A stretch of 64,000 bases of DNA. It comes from Thiocystis violascens DSM 198 (GTDB lineage: Bacteria > Pseudomonadota > Gammaproteobacteria > Chromatiales > Chromatiaceae). The stretch covers positions 1,115,478 to 1,179,477 of the forward strand of contig NC_018012.1 in the NCBI RefSeq assembly GCF_000227745.2. The letters are read 5' to 3'. Numbering within the stretch: the first letter of the stretch is position 1; each line of letters starts with the position of its first letter. Below, piece after piece: positions 19,631 to 28,854 of this stretch. The translations under genes and the position numbers were made by a program. A model generated the notes under the pieces. It did no database searches. It had not been told where the DNA came from and was given only the letters and a program-made list of their open reading frames with translations.

Positions 19631-20527
19631 CTATTTCCCGCCGCCCAACTCATGGACATACACCACTAGCTTTTTGATGTCCTGCTCGCTTAACTTGCCC
19701 TGCCCTCCAAAGGCCGGCATCACCGCGTCGCGCGTTTCCGCAAGTCCGGTCTGATTGACGCCGTTGAGAATCGTATGCTTGGCGCTGTCGTAACCGCCCG
19801 GCTCGAAACGCCAGATACCGTCGGTCAGATTCGCGGCGCCGATGGTCACGATATCGCCGTTGGGAAGCTCGGCCAGCACACCGTTGGCCTGTTGGCCATG
19901 ACAGGCAGTGCAGCCTTTCGTCTTGAACAGGTTCCAACCCTCCTCGCTGCCGCCTTTCCCGGCGGTCTCGCTCATTTGCACCACCCAATTGGCCAGCGTG
20001 TCCACCTCGGCCTCGGTGAGAATGGTGCGATGGGCCGTCATCACGCCCTGGCGCCCACCCTTAATGGTCTCGGCAATCTTGGCGGTCTTGCCGCCATAGA
20101 GCCAATCGTCGTCGGCCAGCACCGGATAGCCGGGATTCCCCTGGCCGCCGCTGCCATGACAGGCGGAACAGTTGTCGCCGAAGAGCACCTTCGCGGAGGC
20201 CACGGCATATTGCTTCAGGCCCGGATCGGCGATGATCTGGTCAGCGGTCATGCCGCCGATTCGATCCTCGAACTGGGCGCGCATGGCCACCACCTGCTCC
20301 AGACCTTTTTCGTACTCCTTGATCTGGCTCCAGCCCATGATGCCGGGCGTCGGTTCCTGGCCGACTGGCCAGCTTGGATAAAGGATCGTATAACCGACCA
20401 CGAAGAGGATCGAGGCCCAGAATCCCATCATCCACCAGTGCGGCGGCGGATTCTCCAACTCGCGCAGATTGTCGTCCCAGATGTGTCCCGTGTTGTTTTC
20501 GCCGGGAAAGGGGTTATTTTCCGCCAT
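19631..20527 (-). CDS. ccoP: cbb3 cytochrome c oxidase subunit III (diheme cytochrome c)
   Basis: 298 residues. An N-terminal membrane anchor follows ENPPPHWWMMGFWASILFVV. Two class I heme c sites are present: CSACHGSGGQGNPGYPVL and CTACHGQQANG. Each is followed by a candidate methionine axial ligand. CcoP passes electrons from soluble cytochrome c into the oxidase. Its start overlaps the ccoQ stop by 14 bases, so the two are coupled. Confidence 0.96.
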   Translation of the reverse strand: MAENNPFPGENNTGHIWDDNLRELENPPPHWWMMGFWASILFVVGYTILYPSWPVGQEPTPGIMGWSQIKEYEKGLEQVVAMRAQFEDRIGGMTADQIIADPGLKQYAVASAKVLFGDNCSACHGSGGQGNPGYPVLADDDWLYGGKTAKIAETIKGGRQGVMTAHRTILTEAEVDTLANWVVQMSETAGKGGSEEGWNLFKTKGCTACHGQQANGVLAELPNGDIVTIGAANLTDGIWRFEPGGYDSAKHTILNGVNQTGLAETRDAVMPAFGGQGKLSEQDIKKLVVYVHELGGGK

Positions 20528-20729
20528 CGCTGTCTCCGCTGTTGTCGTCGTCCTCGTCGAACGGGATGTGCTTGCGCGCTTCGAGACGCTCCCGGTTCTT
20601 GGGACGAAAGACTTGGAAATAGGCCACGATCATCAGCAGGAAGATGACGACGGTGAGGATCGTGCCGATCCAGTCGTTGAGCGTCATCGCCTGCCAGTCG
20701 GTGTCGAAATACTCAAGGAGGCTATTCAC
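20514..20729 (-). CDS. ccoQ: cbb3 oxidase small subunit CcoQ
   Basis: 71 residues from a GTG start at 20729 that overlaps the ccoO stop. From there the protein reads [19 protein letters not shown], a transmembrane helix, then [20 protein letters not shown], the gammaproteobacterial CcoQ pattern. Starting at the ATG at 20687 would remove the conserved FDTDW part. An AAGG sequence precedes the GTG. The tail is acidic. CcoQ stabilises the complex and is not catalytic. Confidence 0.88.
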   Translation of the reverse strand: MNSLLEYFDTDWQAMTLNDWIGTILTVVIFLLMIVAYFQVFRPKNRERLEARKHIPFDEDDDNSGDSDGGK

Positions 20730-21471
20730 GGTAGACCTTGGAATCATCGAGCGCGACCATGGTGCCAAGCGACTGCAGATAGCTCACCAGCGCGTCCATC
20801 TCGGTTTTGCCCTCGACCAGCGCGGGCGCGGCGGCGATGTCGGCATCCGAGTAAGGGACGCCGACCGTCCGCAGACCGCGCATGTGGCGCTGCATCTTCT
20901 TCCCTTTCAGATAGGTTTCGTCGAGCCAGGGGTAGCCCGGCATGACGGATTCCGGGACCAGCGAGCGCGGGGCGCGCAGGTGCTGGCGCTGCCATTCGTC
21001 CGAGTACTTGCCGCCGACCCGCGCCAGATCCGGACCGGTCCGCTTCGATCCCCATTGGAAGGGGTGATCGAACATGGACTCCGAGGCCAGCGAGTAATGT
21101 CCGTAGCGTTCCTTTTCGTCGCGGAAGGGTCGGATCATCTGCGAATGACAGAGATAGCAGCCCTCGCGCTGATAGATGTCCCGCCCGGCCAGCTCGACGG
21201 CGGTGTAGGGCCGCACACCGTCGCCCGCCTTCCAGTTCCACTGCGTCTTGCCGGCGTCGTCGACCGCGGCGATCGCCTCCTTGCCGGCGCCATCCCAGAC
21301 GATCTCGGGGAACTTCACATGCTCGTGGGTATCCTTCATATAAAAAAGCGGGACGATCTCCACGATTCCGCCTACCGAAAGGACCAGTCCAGTGACGATG
21401 ACCAGCCCCCAGATGTTGACTTCCAACCATTCCTGAAAGCTCTTGACCTTCGTCTTCGGATAATTCGCCAT
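20722..21471 (-). CDS. ccoO: cbb3 cytochrome c oxidase subunit II (monoheme)
   Basis: 249 residues. The N-terminal anchor ([20 protein letters not shown]) is followed by the heme c motif [15 protein letters not shown] and the family segments GRDIYQREG and [17 protein letters not shown]. CcoO mediates electron transfer between CcoP and the catalytic CcoN. It lies 17 bases after ccoN in the structural operon. Confidence 0.97.
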   Translation of the reverse strand: MANYPKTKVKSFQEWLEVNIWGLVIVTGLVLSVGGIVEIVPLFYMKDTHEHVKFPEIVWDGAGKEAIAAVDDAGKTQWNWKAGDGVRPYTAVELAGRDIYQREGCYLCHSQMIRPFRDEKERYGHYSLASESMFDHPFQWGSKRTGPDLARVGGKYSDEWQRQHLRAPRSLVPESVMPGYPWLDETYLKGKKMQRHMRGLRTVGVPYSDADIAAAPALVEGKTEMDALVSYLQSLGTMVALDDSKVYRE

Positions 21472-21488
21472 CTCGTTACTCCCCGGAA

Positions 21489-22922
21489 TCAGACCGCGAC
21501 CGCGAGTGCGCGCGCCTTGGTCAGGCTGCCCTCGACGGCGGATTTACGAACGGTCATGAGCACGTTGAAGAGCATGACCACGGCGCCGAGCAGGAAGATG
21601 CCTCCGCCGATCGCGCGCATGGCGTAATAGGGATGCATGGCGTCGACCGATTCGACAAAGGTATAGGCCAAAGTGCCGTACTCGTCGTAGGCGCGCCACA
21701 TCAGACCCTGCATGATCCCCGAAACCCACATGGCGACGATGTAGATAACGGTGCCGATGGTCGCGGTCCAGAAGTGGAAGTTGATCAGCCGCTCCGAGAA
21801 CATCTCGGTGTGATAGAGGCGCGTCATCAGATGGTAGATCGCCCCGATGGAAACGCCCGCGACCCAGCCCAGCGCGCCGGAGTGGACATGGCCGATGGTC
21901 CAGTCGGTGTAATGCGAGAGCGCATTGACGGTCTTGAGCGCCATCACCGGTCCCTCGAAGGTGGACATGGCGTAGAAGGCCAGCGCGATGATCAGGAAGC
22001 GCAGCACATAGTCGGTTCGCAGCCGGTCCCAGGCGCCCGAAAGCGTCATCATGCCGTTCACCGCCCCGCCCCAAGAGGGAATGATCATGGCGATCGACAC
22101 GGCGGCGCCGAGCGAGCCGGTCCAGTCCGGCAGCGCCGTGTATTGCAGATGGTGCGCGCCCAGCCAGACATAGCCGAACATCAGCGCCCAGAAATGGATG
22201 ACCGAAAGCCGGTAGGAATAGATGGGGCGCCCGGCCTGCTTGGGTACGAAGTAATACATGATGCCGAGGAAACCGGCGGTCAGATAGAAACCGACCGCGT
22301 TATGCCCCCACCACCACTGGATCATGGCGTCCTGCACCCCGGAAAAGATGGAGTAGGACTTAAACAATCCGACCGGGATGGCGAGGCTGTTCACCACATG
22401 CAGATACACGATCATGATCATCATGCCGAGGAAGAACCAGTTCGACACATAGATGTGCGACGACTTGCGCGTCGCGATGGTCATGATGAAGTTGATCGTG
22501 AAGGACAGCCAGACGACCGCGATCAGGATATCGATCGGCCATTCCAACTCGGCGTATTCCTTGGACTGGGTAAAGCCGAAGGGAAGCGTCAGCACCGCCA
22601 GCACGATGACCGCATTCCAGCCCCAAAAAGTGAAGCGGGCCATCTTGTCGCTCCACAGCCGCACGCCGCAGGTGCGCTGGACGCTGTAGAAAGCGGTGGC
22701 CATGAGGGTACAGCCGCCGAAGGCGAAGATGACGGCGTTGGTATGCACCGGACGCAGGCGCCCGAACGAGATATAGGGACTATCGAAGTTCAGGAACGGC
22801 CAGGCCAGTTCCGACGCGATATAGACCCCGACGGACGCCCCCACCACCAGGTAGACGACGGCCATGATCGTGAACCAGCGTACAACATCGAAATTGTACT
22901 TCTGCTCCAGACTGGCTTGCAT
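21489..22922 (-). CDS. ccoN: cbb3 cytochrome c oxidase catalytic subunit I
   Basis: 477 residues, twelve predicted membrane helices, with family segments [19 protein letters not shown] (here [20 protein letters not shown], a heme-ligand His), [18 protein letters not shown] (CuB region), and [17 protein letters not shown] with the high-spin heme histidines. It is the high-affinity proton-pumping oxidase used at low oxygen. A GGGAGGG ribosome site precedes the ATG at 22922. I looked for an FNR/Anr box (TTGAT-N4-ATCAA) in the upstream 130 bases and saw only half sites. Confidence 0.97.
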   Translation of the reverse strand: MQASLEQKYNFDVVRWFTIMAVVYLVVGASVGVYIASELAWPFLNFDSPYISFGRLRPVHTNAVIFAFGGCTLMATAFYSVQRTCGVRLWSDKMARFTFWGWNAVIVLAVLTLPFGFTQSKEYAELEWPIDILIAVVWLSFTINFIMTIATRKSSHIYVSNWFFLGMMIMIVYLHVVNSLAIPVGLFKSYSIFSGVQDAMIQWWWGHNAVGFYLTAGFLGIMYYFVPKQAGRPIYSYRLSVIHFWALMFGYVWLGAHHLQYTALPDWTGSLGAAVSIAMIIPSWGGAVNGMMTLSGAWDRLRTDYVLRFLIIALAFYAMSTFEGPVMALKTVNALSHYTDWTIGHVHSGALGWVAGVSIGAIYHLMTRLYHTEMFSERLINFHFWTATIGTVIYIVAMWVSGIMQGLMWRAYDEYGTLAYTFVESVDAMHPYYAMRAIGGGIFLLGAVVMLFNVLMTVRKSAVEGSLTKARALAVAV

Positions 22923-23608
22923 AGACCCTCCCAGGGAACATCAGGGAAAACAGTATGTCATTTAAGGTTATAAGGCATTCCGACCGTTGGATTCACTGCC
23001 TCGCTCCCTGGTGCCTCGCGACGATCCATGAGACTGGATCAAGTCTGTAAAGTCAACTCGCCGCGCGGCATATACCCCTATAAAACAGACCATGGGGCGT
23101 CTCGCCCGTCAGAGGGACGCGTCTCACCGTGATCGATTGCCCACCACCCATGCGCGCAGCACTCGTCTGTACGAGTGCCAAGTAAATGAACTTGAAGATG
23201 TTTGATGCGATCGGCGGCACATTTCGCGCGGGTTTTCGCTCCACAAGTACATTGTAGAATTAGAAAACGCTGTATTGGTTTCGGTGTCCGCTATAAAATG
23301 CTCCGATCATCGGCTCTGGCTGCGGAGCGTTAGCACGTCACTAACGACCGCAGCCAGAGTGCACCACACTCGCAACCCAGTCGCGCGATTCCCAAGCCTC
23401 GATTGCCACCCTACTCAACGGCGTCCATGACGGGATGCGTCGTTTCGAGCGATCAGCCTGTTTGGCACCAACCTGCCAGCATCGGAGTCAACGCCGTTTA
23501 ATTTCGCGGCGTTGCGTGAGCCGCGAGGTTGGCTGCTGGCGGGCGTCGTTGCTCCCTAGGGACTGTCGCCGGGATACCCGATCGCCGCAACCGCACAAGG
23601 TACCGCTC
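22923..23608. promoter_or_regulatory. Divergent intergenic region between ccoN and the Mrp/Nuo-like operon
   Basis: 686 bases without a convincing gene. It must hold the ccoN promoter (leftward) and the promoter of the antiporter operon (rightward). Three structures are visible: a small palindrome at 23303-23313, a long hairpin at 23314-23359 with 12-bp and 6-bp perfect stem segments, and an AACGCCG...CGGCGTT inverted repeat near 23491-23515. A TATAAA hexamer at 23292-23297 could be a -10 for rightward transcription, without a clear -35. Confidence 0.45.
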
Positions 23609-23857
23609 ATGCTCGTCGTCATGATTTTCCTGCTTCTGCCACCGATCCTGATGATTCTCTGGCGTTTTTTCAAAGGCCCCGATGCCGCGAACCGCATCCT
23701 CGCGCTGGATACGCTCAGCATTCTGGTCATTGCGCTGCTGACGCTGCTGTCGCTGTTTTATCAGCGCAGCATTTATCTCGACGTGGCCTTGATCTTCGCG
23801 GTGATCGGATTCGCGGGCGTCATCCTGTTCAGTCGTTTTCTGGAAAAGGGGGTTTAA
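23609..23857 (+). CDS. Mrp antiporter subunit F-like (MbhB-like)
   Basis: 82 residues from the ATG at 23609. The frame is open further upstream, but that part is Arg/Cys-rich and not membrane-like. Three transmembrane helices and the MrpF pattern FFKGPDAANRILALDTLSIL and YLDVALIFAVIGFAGVILFSR are clear. It starts a rightward operon of thirteen genes in which Mrp subunits and complex-I-like subunits are mixed. In MrpF of ordinary Na+/H+ antiporters the gene comes late in an A-G order; here it comes first, as in archaeal MBH-type clusters where E, F and G precede the others. Confidence 0.88.
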   Translation: MLVVMIFLLLPPILMILWRFFKGPDAANRILALDTLSILVIALLTLLSLFYQRSIYLDVALIFAVIGFAGVILFSRFLEKGV

Positions 23858-24211
23858 GTGGAGTATCTGGGCTATCTCTTGATGTCTGGAGGCCTGTTTT
23901 TCTTTTGGGTCAGCGGCCTGGGGCTGATTCGCATGCCCGATGTCTTGACCCGCATGCACGCTGGCGCGAAGGCGTCGACGCTGGGTTCGCTGCTGATGCT
24001 GCTCGGCGCGGCCTGTCTGATGCCCGCCTGGGCACCGAAGCTCCTGATCATCGCGGTCTTTATCCTGCTGACCAATCCGCTGAGTTCCTCGGTGCTGGCG
24101 CGGGCGGCTTACCGCAGCGGCGCTCAGATGGTGCCGCTCGCCTGTGATGCGTGCGCCGAACGAAAAGCCGCGCGGACACAGGAAACACCCATCGAGGAGG
24201 TCACGGCATGA
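23858..24211 (+). CDS. Mrp antiporter subunit G-like (MbhC-like)
   Basis: 117 residues from a GTG that directly follows the previous stop. Three helices and the MrpG signature LGLIRMPDVLTRMHAGAKAS and ALLMLLGA-type segment (LLMLLGAACLMPAW) are present, with LTNPLSSSVLARAAY before a Cys-containing tail. It is a membrane subunit of the antiporter module. Its stop overlaps the next start (ATGA). Confidence 0.9.
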   Translation: MEYLGYLLMSGGLFFFWVSGLGLIRMPDVLTRMHAGAKASTLGSLLMLLGAACLMPAWAPKLLIIAVFILLTNPLSSSVLARAAYRSGAQMVPLACDACAERKAARTQETPIEEVTA

Positions 24212-24462
24212 CCGGATTACTCGCCATTGTGTTCTTTGCCTGGATGATCGGCGCGGCCATCATGGCCATCCTTCAGACGGACCTCCTGCAATCCGCCCTT
24301 GGCCTGTCGCTCCTGAGCCTGGGCGCGGTCGGTCAGTTCTTTCTGCTCCAGGCGCCCGATGTCGCGCTGACCGAGGCGGCCATCGGGGTGGCGGCGAGCA
24401 GCTTTGTGATGTTGATGGGCGTGCGCCAGCTTGGCCGCGCCGAGAAGAAGGATCTGCAATGA
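24208..24462 (+). CDS. DUF4040 membrane subunit (MbhD-like, MrpA C-terminal/MrpB-like)
   Basis: 84 residues, three transmembrane helices. The segment LQSALGLSLLSLGAVGQFFL and the motif APDVALTEAAIGVAASSF are the DUF4040 signature found in the C-terminal part of MrpA and, as a stand-alone protein, in MbhD of archaeal membrane-bound hydrogenases. It overlaps its neighbours at both ends by ATGA, which indicates tight translational coupling. Confidence 0.88.
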   Translation: MTGLLAIVFFAWMIGAAIMAILQTDLLQSALGLSLLSLGAVGQFFLLQAPDVALTEAAIGVAASSFVMLMGVRQLGRAEKKDLQ

Positions 24463-25226
24463 GCCACGTCCCGCTACGTAAACGCTTCCGCGTCCAGACC
24501 CTGCTGCTGATCCTGCTCTGCGGCTGGCTGCTGATGCTGCACCTGACGATTCTGCTCAATCATGGTCTTGACGGACTGACGACTGGCGTCGGCGACACCC
24601 TGCTGGCGCGCAACAGCGAAACCGCTTCCGCCAATGCCGTGACCTCGGTGGTGGTGAGCTATCGCGGTTTCGATACCCTCGGCGAGGTGACGGTGCTGTT
24701 TCTGGCCGCGACCGGCGTGGGGCTGCTGTTCACGGGCGGGCTGACGTCATCCCCCGTTCCCCGCGACCGCAACAGTCACCCCAACGAGGTAATGGTGACA
24801 GGAACGCGCCTGATCTTCCCGCCCCTGCTGATGCTGGGCGTCTATGTCGTCCTGCATGGCCATCTCTCGCCCGGCGGCGGATTTCAGGGCGGGGTGATCG
24901 TCGCCACTGCCTTTTTCCTGCGAATGATCGCCGACCCCGAATTCACCCTCGATCATGCGCGGCTCGGCTGGTTCGAGTCCTTCGCCGGCGGTGGGTTCGT
25001 GCTGTTCGGAATGCTGGGTCTGGTCATCCTGAGCACGGCGACCTTTCTCGGGAACTTCCTGCCCCATCCAGTCGAGGCCATGGGCCAACTCGTCAGCGCC
25101 GGTGTCATTCCGCTGGTCTATCTGCTGGTCGGCATCAAGGTCGGCGCGGAGGTTGGCGCGATCTTCCAGGACATGCTCGAACCGGATCACGCGCCAGATC
25201 ACGCATTCGCCGCCAAGGAACTGTAA
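24459..25226 (+). CDS. MnhB-domain subunit (MbhE/MbhF-like)
   Basis: 255 residues from the ATG at 24459. The N-terminal ~95 residues contain two helices and VVVSYRGFDTLGEVTVLFLAA, matching MbhE/MrpA-tail sequences. The rest is an MnhB/MrpB domain with VYVVLHGHLSPGGGFQGGVI and a Gly-rich membrane segment. It therefore joins MbhE- and MbhF-type parts in one chain. It belongs to the ion-translocating module. Confidence 0.88.
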   Translation: MSHVPLRKRFRVQTLLLILLCGWLLMLHLTILLNHGLDGLTTGVGDTLLARNSETASANAVTSVVVSYRGFDTLGEVTVLFLAATGVGLLFTGGLTSSPVPRDRNSHPNEVMVTGTRLIFPPLLMLGVYVVLHGHLSPGGGFQGGVIVATAFFLRMIADPEFTLDHARLGWFESFAGGGFVLFGMLGLVILSTATFLGNFLPHPVEAMGQLVSAGVIPLVYLLVGIKVGAEVGAIFQDMLEPDHAPDHAFAAKEL

Positions 25227-25228
25227 CC

Positions 25229-25606
25229 ATGCTGGAATTTCTCGATAGCCCCAGGGTGCTGCATAGCATCTACCTACTGGGGAGTCTCGCCCTGTTTTTT
25301 ATCGGTCTCTATGGCCTGCTGGCCAAGCGGCATCTACTGAAGATCTTTGTCAGCATCGAGATCATGGAACTCGCGGTCTATCTGATCCTGATCGCGCTCG
25401 CCACCTCACCCGGCGAAACCGCGCCAATTCTCTCGGATGGCCTGTTGACGTTTACCGGCATGGCCGACCCGATCCCGCAGGCGCTGACCCTGACCGCCAT
25501 CGTGATCGGCGTCGCGGTGACGGCGCTAGGCACCTCAATGGCGATTCAATATCACCGGCTGACCGGCCATGTTGGCGTCGATGCGATGACTGAATTGAAG
25601 GATTGA
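25229..25606 (+). CDS. Mrp subunit C / NuoK-like (MbhG-like)
   Basis: 125 residues, three helices. The segment LLAKRHLLKIFVSIEIMELAVYL carries the membrane glutamates expected of NuoK/MrpC, and PQALTLTAIVIGVAVTALG is the diagnostic second motif. A loop of about 25 residues between helices is longer than in NuoK. The subunit lines the proton or sodium path next to the MrpD-like subunit encoded next. Confidence 0.92.
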   Translation: MLEFLDSPRVLHSIYLLGSLALFFIGLYGLLAKRHLLKIFVSIEIMELAVYLILIALATSPGETAPILSDGLLTFTGMADPIPQALTLTAIVIGVAVTALGTSMAIQYHRLTGHVGVDAMTELKD

Positions 25607-25608
25607 CG

Positions 25609-27084
25609 ATGACACTGCATTTCACGCCCCTCTGGTTCATCGCCCTCCCCCTGCTGCTGGCCTTTCTGTCGCCGCTGTGGGTACGGCTGCGTCTGCTTAT
25701 GCCAATCTTGCTGGGTGCCCATGTCGCACTGTTCGCCCTGGCTTTGTCGTGGTTTCCGGCCGTGCGCACCGCGCCCTTCCTGGAAACCATCGTCATTGCC
25801 CCGCCGTTGGGGATTCATCTGCATCTGGATGCCGTCTCGCTGTTGCTGATCGCGCTGTTCAACCTGGCCGGCGCGCTGGTCGCGGCCTTTGTCTGGCTGG
25901 GCAACAGCGAACCCCATTTGCGCGAGCGTCCGGCTTTTATCCTCATCCTGCTCCTGATCGCGGGCAGCAACGGCATGGTGCTGACCGGCGACCTCTTCAA
26001 TCTCTATGTCTTTCTGGAAATTTCTGGCGTCAGTGCCTATGCGCTGACCGCGCTACGGCGCGACAAGTCGGCCCTTGAGGCGGGACTTAAATATCTGATC
26101 ATCGGTTCGGTCGCCGCGATCTTTTTCCTGTTCGCCATCGTTCTTTTGTATCTACAAACCGGCCAATTGAACATGGCCGCACTCGCCCGCGATTTCGCTG
26201 GCATCCCGGCCTCGATGCAGATCCTCATCGGTCTGCTGATGTTGATCGGCCTGGGCATCAAGGCGGAACTGTTCCCCTTCAACTTCTGGGTGCCGGATAT
26301 CTACCGGGGCGCCGATCCAGAAATCACCGCGCTGTTTTCGGGCGTGCTGGTCAAGGCATTCCTGTTCGTCCTTTTCCATCTGGTGTTCCTGCTGCTGGCC
26401 GATCCCACCGTGGCGCGAACCTGGCTGATGGCGCTGGGCGCGCTCACCATGATCGTCGCGGAGGCCGTGGCGCTGCGCCAACAGGATCTGCGCCGCATGC
26501 TTGCCTATTCCTCGCTCGGTCAGGTGGGTCTGATCACACTGGCGCTCGGTTTCGCGTCCGAGGCGACGACCGCCGGCGCGCTCTTTCACATGGTCAATCA
26601 CACCCTGATCAAGCTGCTGCTGTTCCTGCTGACCGCGTTGATGCTTCGACGTTTTCTGTCGGTTCGTCTGGCGGCTCTTCAAGGTCTCGGGCGCGCCATG
26701 CCGTTGGCGGCCGGGCTGTTCGTGCTCGGCGCGCTGGCCGTGCTGGGCCTGCCGCCGCTGAGCGGCTTCGCGAGCAAGCTCTGGATCCTCAAGGGCTTCG
26801 CCGAGGCGCAGGTCTTCTGGCCCATCGCGCTGATCCTGCTGGCCGCGCTGCTGGAAGCCGGGTATTACTTCCGCTGGATCAAGGTCTTTTACGCGCCCGA
26901 ATCGCCCGTGACAGCGGGACAGCCCGAGGGTGACTGGGCCTATGCACCGCTGCTGCTGATCGCGGGTCTGCTGCTGTTACTGGGCGTGGCGCCCTTCCTG
27001 CTGGAAGACTGGTTCGTGCAGGCCGCTAGGGCACTGCTGGGACGCGGGGCCATTTTGGAAAGCGTGCTGGGAGTTCAGCCATGA
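25609..27084 (+). CDS. Mrp subunit D / NuoN-like antiporter subunit (MbhH-like)
   Basis: 491 residues from the ATG at 25609 (a TTG two codons earlier is in frame). Fourteen helices are expected. Features are FNLYVFLEISGVSAYALTAL with the transmembrane Glu, GIKAELFPFNFWVPDIYRGA with the channel Lys, and LRRMLAYSSLGQVGL. It is one of two antiporter-like subunits in the operon and would pump H+ or Na+ when the complex is driven by electron transfer. Confidence 0.93.
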   Translation: MTLHFTPLWFIALPLLLAFLSPLWVRLRLLMPILLGAHVALFALALSWFPAVRTAPFLETIVIAPPLGIHLHLDAVSLLLIALFNLAGALVAAFVWLGNSEPHLRERPAFILILLLIAGSNGMVLTGDLFNLYVFLEISGVSAYALTALRRDKSALEAGLKYLIIGSVAAIFFLFAIVLLYLQTGQLNMAALARDFAGIPASMQILIGLLMLIGLGIKAELFPFNFWVPDIYRGADPEITALFSGVLVKAFLFVLFHLVFLLLADPTVARTWLMALGALTMIVAEAVALRQQDLRRMLAYSSLGQVGLITLALGFASEATTAGALFHMVNHTLIKLLLFLLTALMLRRFLSVRLAALQGLGRAMPLAAGLFVLGALAVLGLPPLSGFASKLWILKGFAEAQVFWPIALILLAALLEAGYYFRWIKVFYAPESPVTAGQPEGDWAYAPLLLIAGLLLLLGVAPFLLEDWFVQAARALLGRGAILESVLGVQP

Positions 27085-28853
27085 ACCTGATCGTCAAATT
27101 GCTCTTTCTCGCCCTCTCGCTGACGCCCGCCATGACCCTGCTGACCTGGGACAGCGGCGTTGCGTGGCCGCTGTTTGGCGAGATCACGCTGCTGTTCGAC
27201 CTCAATCCGGTGTCGGGTTTTTTCCTGCTGTTGCTGGCGCTTGGGGCGCCTCTCGTGGCCCTGCCAATGTTGCGCGGGCCGCGCGACGAACCAGCCTATG
27301 CGCTCTACGCGCTGTTGTTGCTGGGCATGCAGCTCCTGCTGCTCGCGGGCGATTTCATCGGCTTCTTCGTCGGCTGGGAGATCATGACCTGGAGCAGCTA
27401 TCTGCTTCTGCTGCGCTCTCCGCGCACCAATCTGGAAGGCGCGCAGTCCTATATCCTGTTCAATCTCGCCTCCGCCTTCCTGCTGCTGGCGGGGATTCTG
27501 GTCTTCTACAGCCTCACCGGCGAGTTCAGGATTCACGCCGTCACCGGATTGGATACCCTGCAAACGCTGTCGCTGGTCACGCTTTTCGGTCTCGCCTTCC
27601 TGATCAAGGTCGGCGCCCTGCCGCTGCATCTCTGGGTGCCGCGCAGCTACGATCAGGCGCCCGATGTGTTCAGCGCCTTCCTCTCGGCGCTGATGTCGAA
27701 GATGGGGATCTATGCGCTGATCCTCCTGCTGACGCTCTTCCCGGAGGGACTCGCGGGACTCTTCGGCCAGTTTCTCAAGGGTCCGGCGGCGGGTTACGCG
27801 CTGGCCTGGATCGGGGTCATCACCTCCATCGTCGCCACCTTCAAGGCGATCTCGCAGGAGGACATGAAGCGCCTGCTGGCCTATTCCTCCATCGCGCAGG
27901 TCGGCTATATCGTGACCGCGATCGGGGTCGGCAGTTCGCTGGCCATCGGCGGCGCGTTGTTTCACTCGCTGGTGCATACCCTGGTCAAGCTGCTGCTGTT
28001 CATCGCGATTGCCGGGATCGTCCTGCAAACCGGACACCGCCGTTTCATCGACCTCGGCCAACTCATCGGGCGGATGCCGATCTCCTTTTTCGGCGTCCTG
28101 ATCGGCATCATCGGTCTGGCCGGCATGCCGCCGCTGCCGGGGTTCGCGTCGAAATACCTGATCTACGTTTCGCTGCTGGACGCCCAGTGGCTGCTGCTGC
28201 TCGCCGCCATGATCCTCTCCAGCACGGCGGCCTTCGTCTATTGCTACAAGCTGATCTACGGTCCCTTCCTGGGTCATGCGAATTCGCCCGAGGCGAAGGT
28301 GGCCACCGAGGCGCCCTGGCAGTATCTCGTCCCGCAGATCGTCCTGATGGGCTTGCTGGTCGGGCTCGGGATCTTTCCGGGCTGGGCCATCGAGATCCTC
28401 ATCGATCCCGTCCTGACCGCCTTGGGGATGGCGCCCATCGGCGCGCCGGCCTGGGGACAACTCGCCACCGCCTATGGCGGCTATGACGGCGTGGTGCTGA
28501 TGTCGGTGTTCGCGACGGTCTTCGTGCTGGTGACGGCGATCTTTTTCCTGCTGCGCGGGCGGATGCGTCAGGCGGGCAGTCCCTACGATCTCAGTTATGC
28601 GGGCGAGGTTCCAACCGCCGACACACCTTTGCATTATGGTGCCGGCATGGGTCGCGAACTGCGCCGTATCCCGCTGGTGGGCTGGATTCTGAGTCACAGC
28701 ACACAGGGTTTCTATGCCGGTCTGGTCCGCCAGACCCAGGCCGCGGCCGGACTTCTGAGCGGGCTCTATTCGGGCAATCCGCAGACCTGGATCCTGCTCG
28801 CCGTCCTGATCCTGGCCGCCACCCTGACCGTCCAGACCCTGACCGGAGCCTGA
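27081..28853 (+). CDS. Second antiporter-like subunit, NuoL/HyfB family
   Basis: 590 residues. The antiporter core shows FFVGWEIMTWSSYLLLL (Glu), LIKVGALPLHLWVPRSYDQA (Lys) and MKRLLAYSSIAQVGYI. A long C-terminal extension with extra helices resembles HyfB/NuoL. Together with the preceding gene this gives the complex two large antiporter subunits. In archaea, MBH has one and MBX/MBS has two, so the present set is closer to MBX. The start overlaps the previous stop by 4 bases. Confidence 0.9.
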   Translation: MNLIVKLLFLALSLTPAMTLLTWDSGVAWPLFGEITLLFDLNPVSGFFLLLLALGAPLVALPMLRGPRDEPAYALYALLLLGMQLLLLAGDFIGFFVGWEIMTWSSYLLLLRSPRTNLEGAQSYILFNLASAFLLLAGILVFYSLTGEFRIHAVTGLDTLQTLSLVTLFGLAFLIKVGALPLHLWVPRSYDQAPDVFSAFLSALMSKMGIYALILLLTLFPEGLAGLFGQFLKGPAAGYALAWIGVITSIVATFKAISQEDMKRLLAYSSIAQVGYIVTAIGVGSSLAIGGALFHSLVHTLVKLLLFIAIAGIVLQTGHRRFIDLGQLIGRMPISFFGVLIGIIGLAGMPPLPGFASKYLIYVSLLDAQWLLLLAAMILSSTAAFVYCYKLIYGPFLGHANSPEAKVATEAPWQYLVPQIVLMGLLVGLGIFPGWAIEILIDPVLTALGMAPIGAPAWGQLATAYGGYDGVVLMSVFATVFVLVTAIFFLLRGRMRQAGSPYDLSYAGEVPTADTPLHYGAGMGRELRRIPLVGWILSHSTQGFYAGLVRQTQAAAGLLSGLYSGNPQTWILLAVLILAATLTVQTLTGA

Positions 28854-28854
28854 C

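Noticed and set aside
22923..23060. FNR/Anr box before ccoN
   Set aside because: Half sites such as GGATCAAG and TTGAC occur but not with the required TTGAT-N4-ATCAA spacing.
23053..23244. A 63-codon frame in the ccoN upstream region
   Set aside because: No ribosome site, mixed composition, lies in a promoter region.
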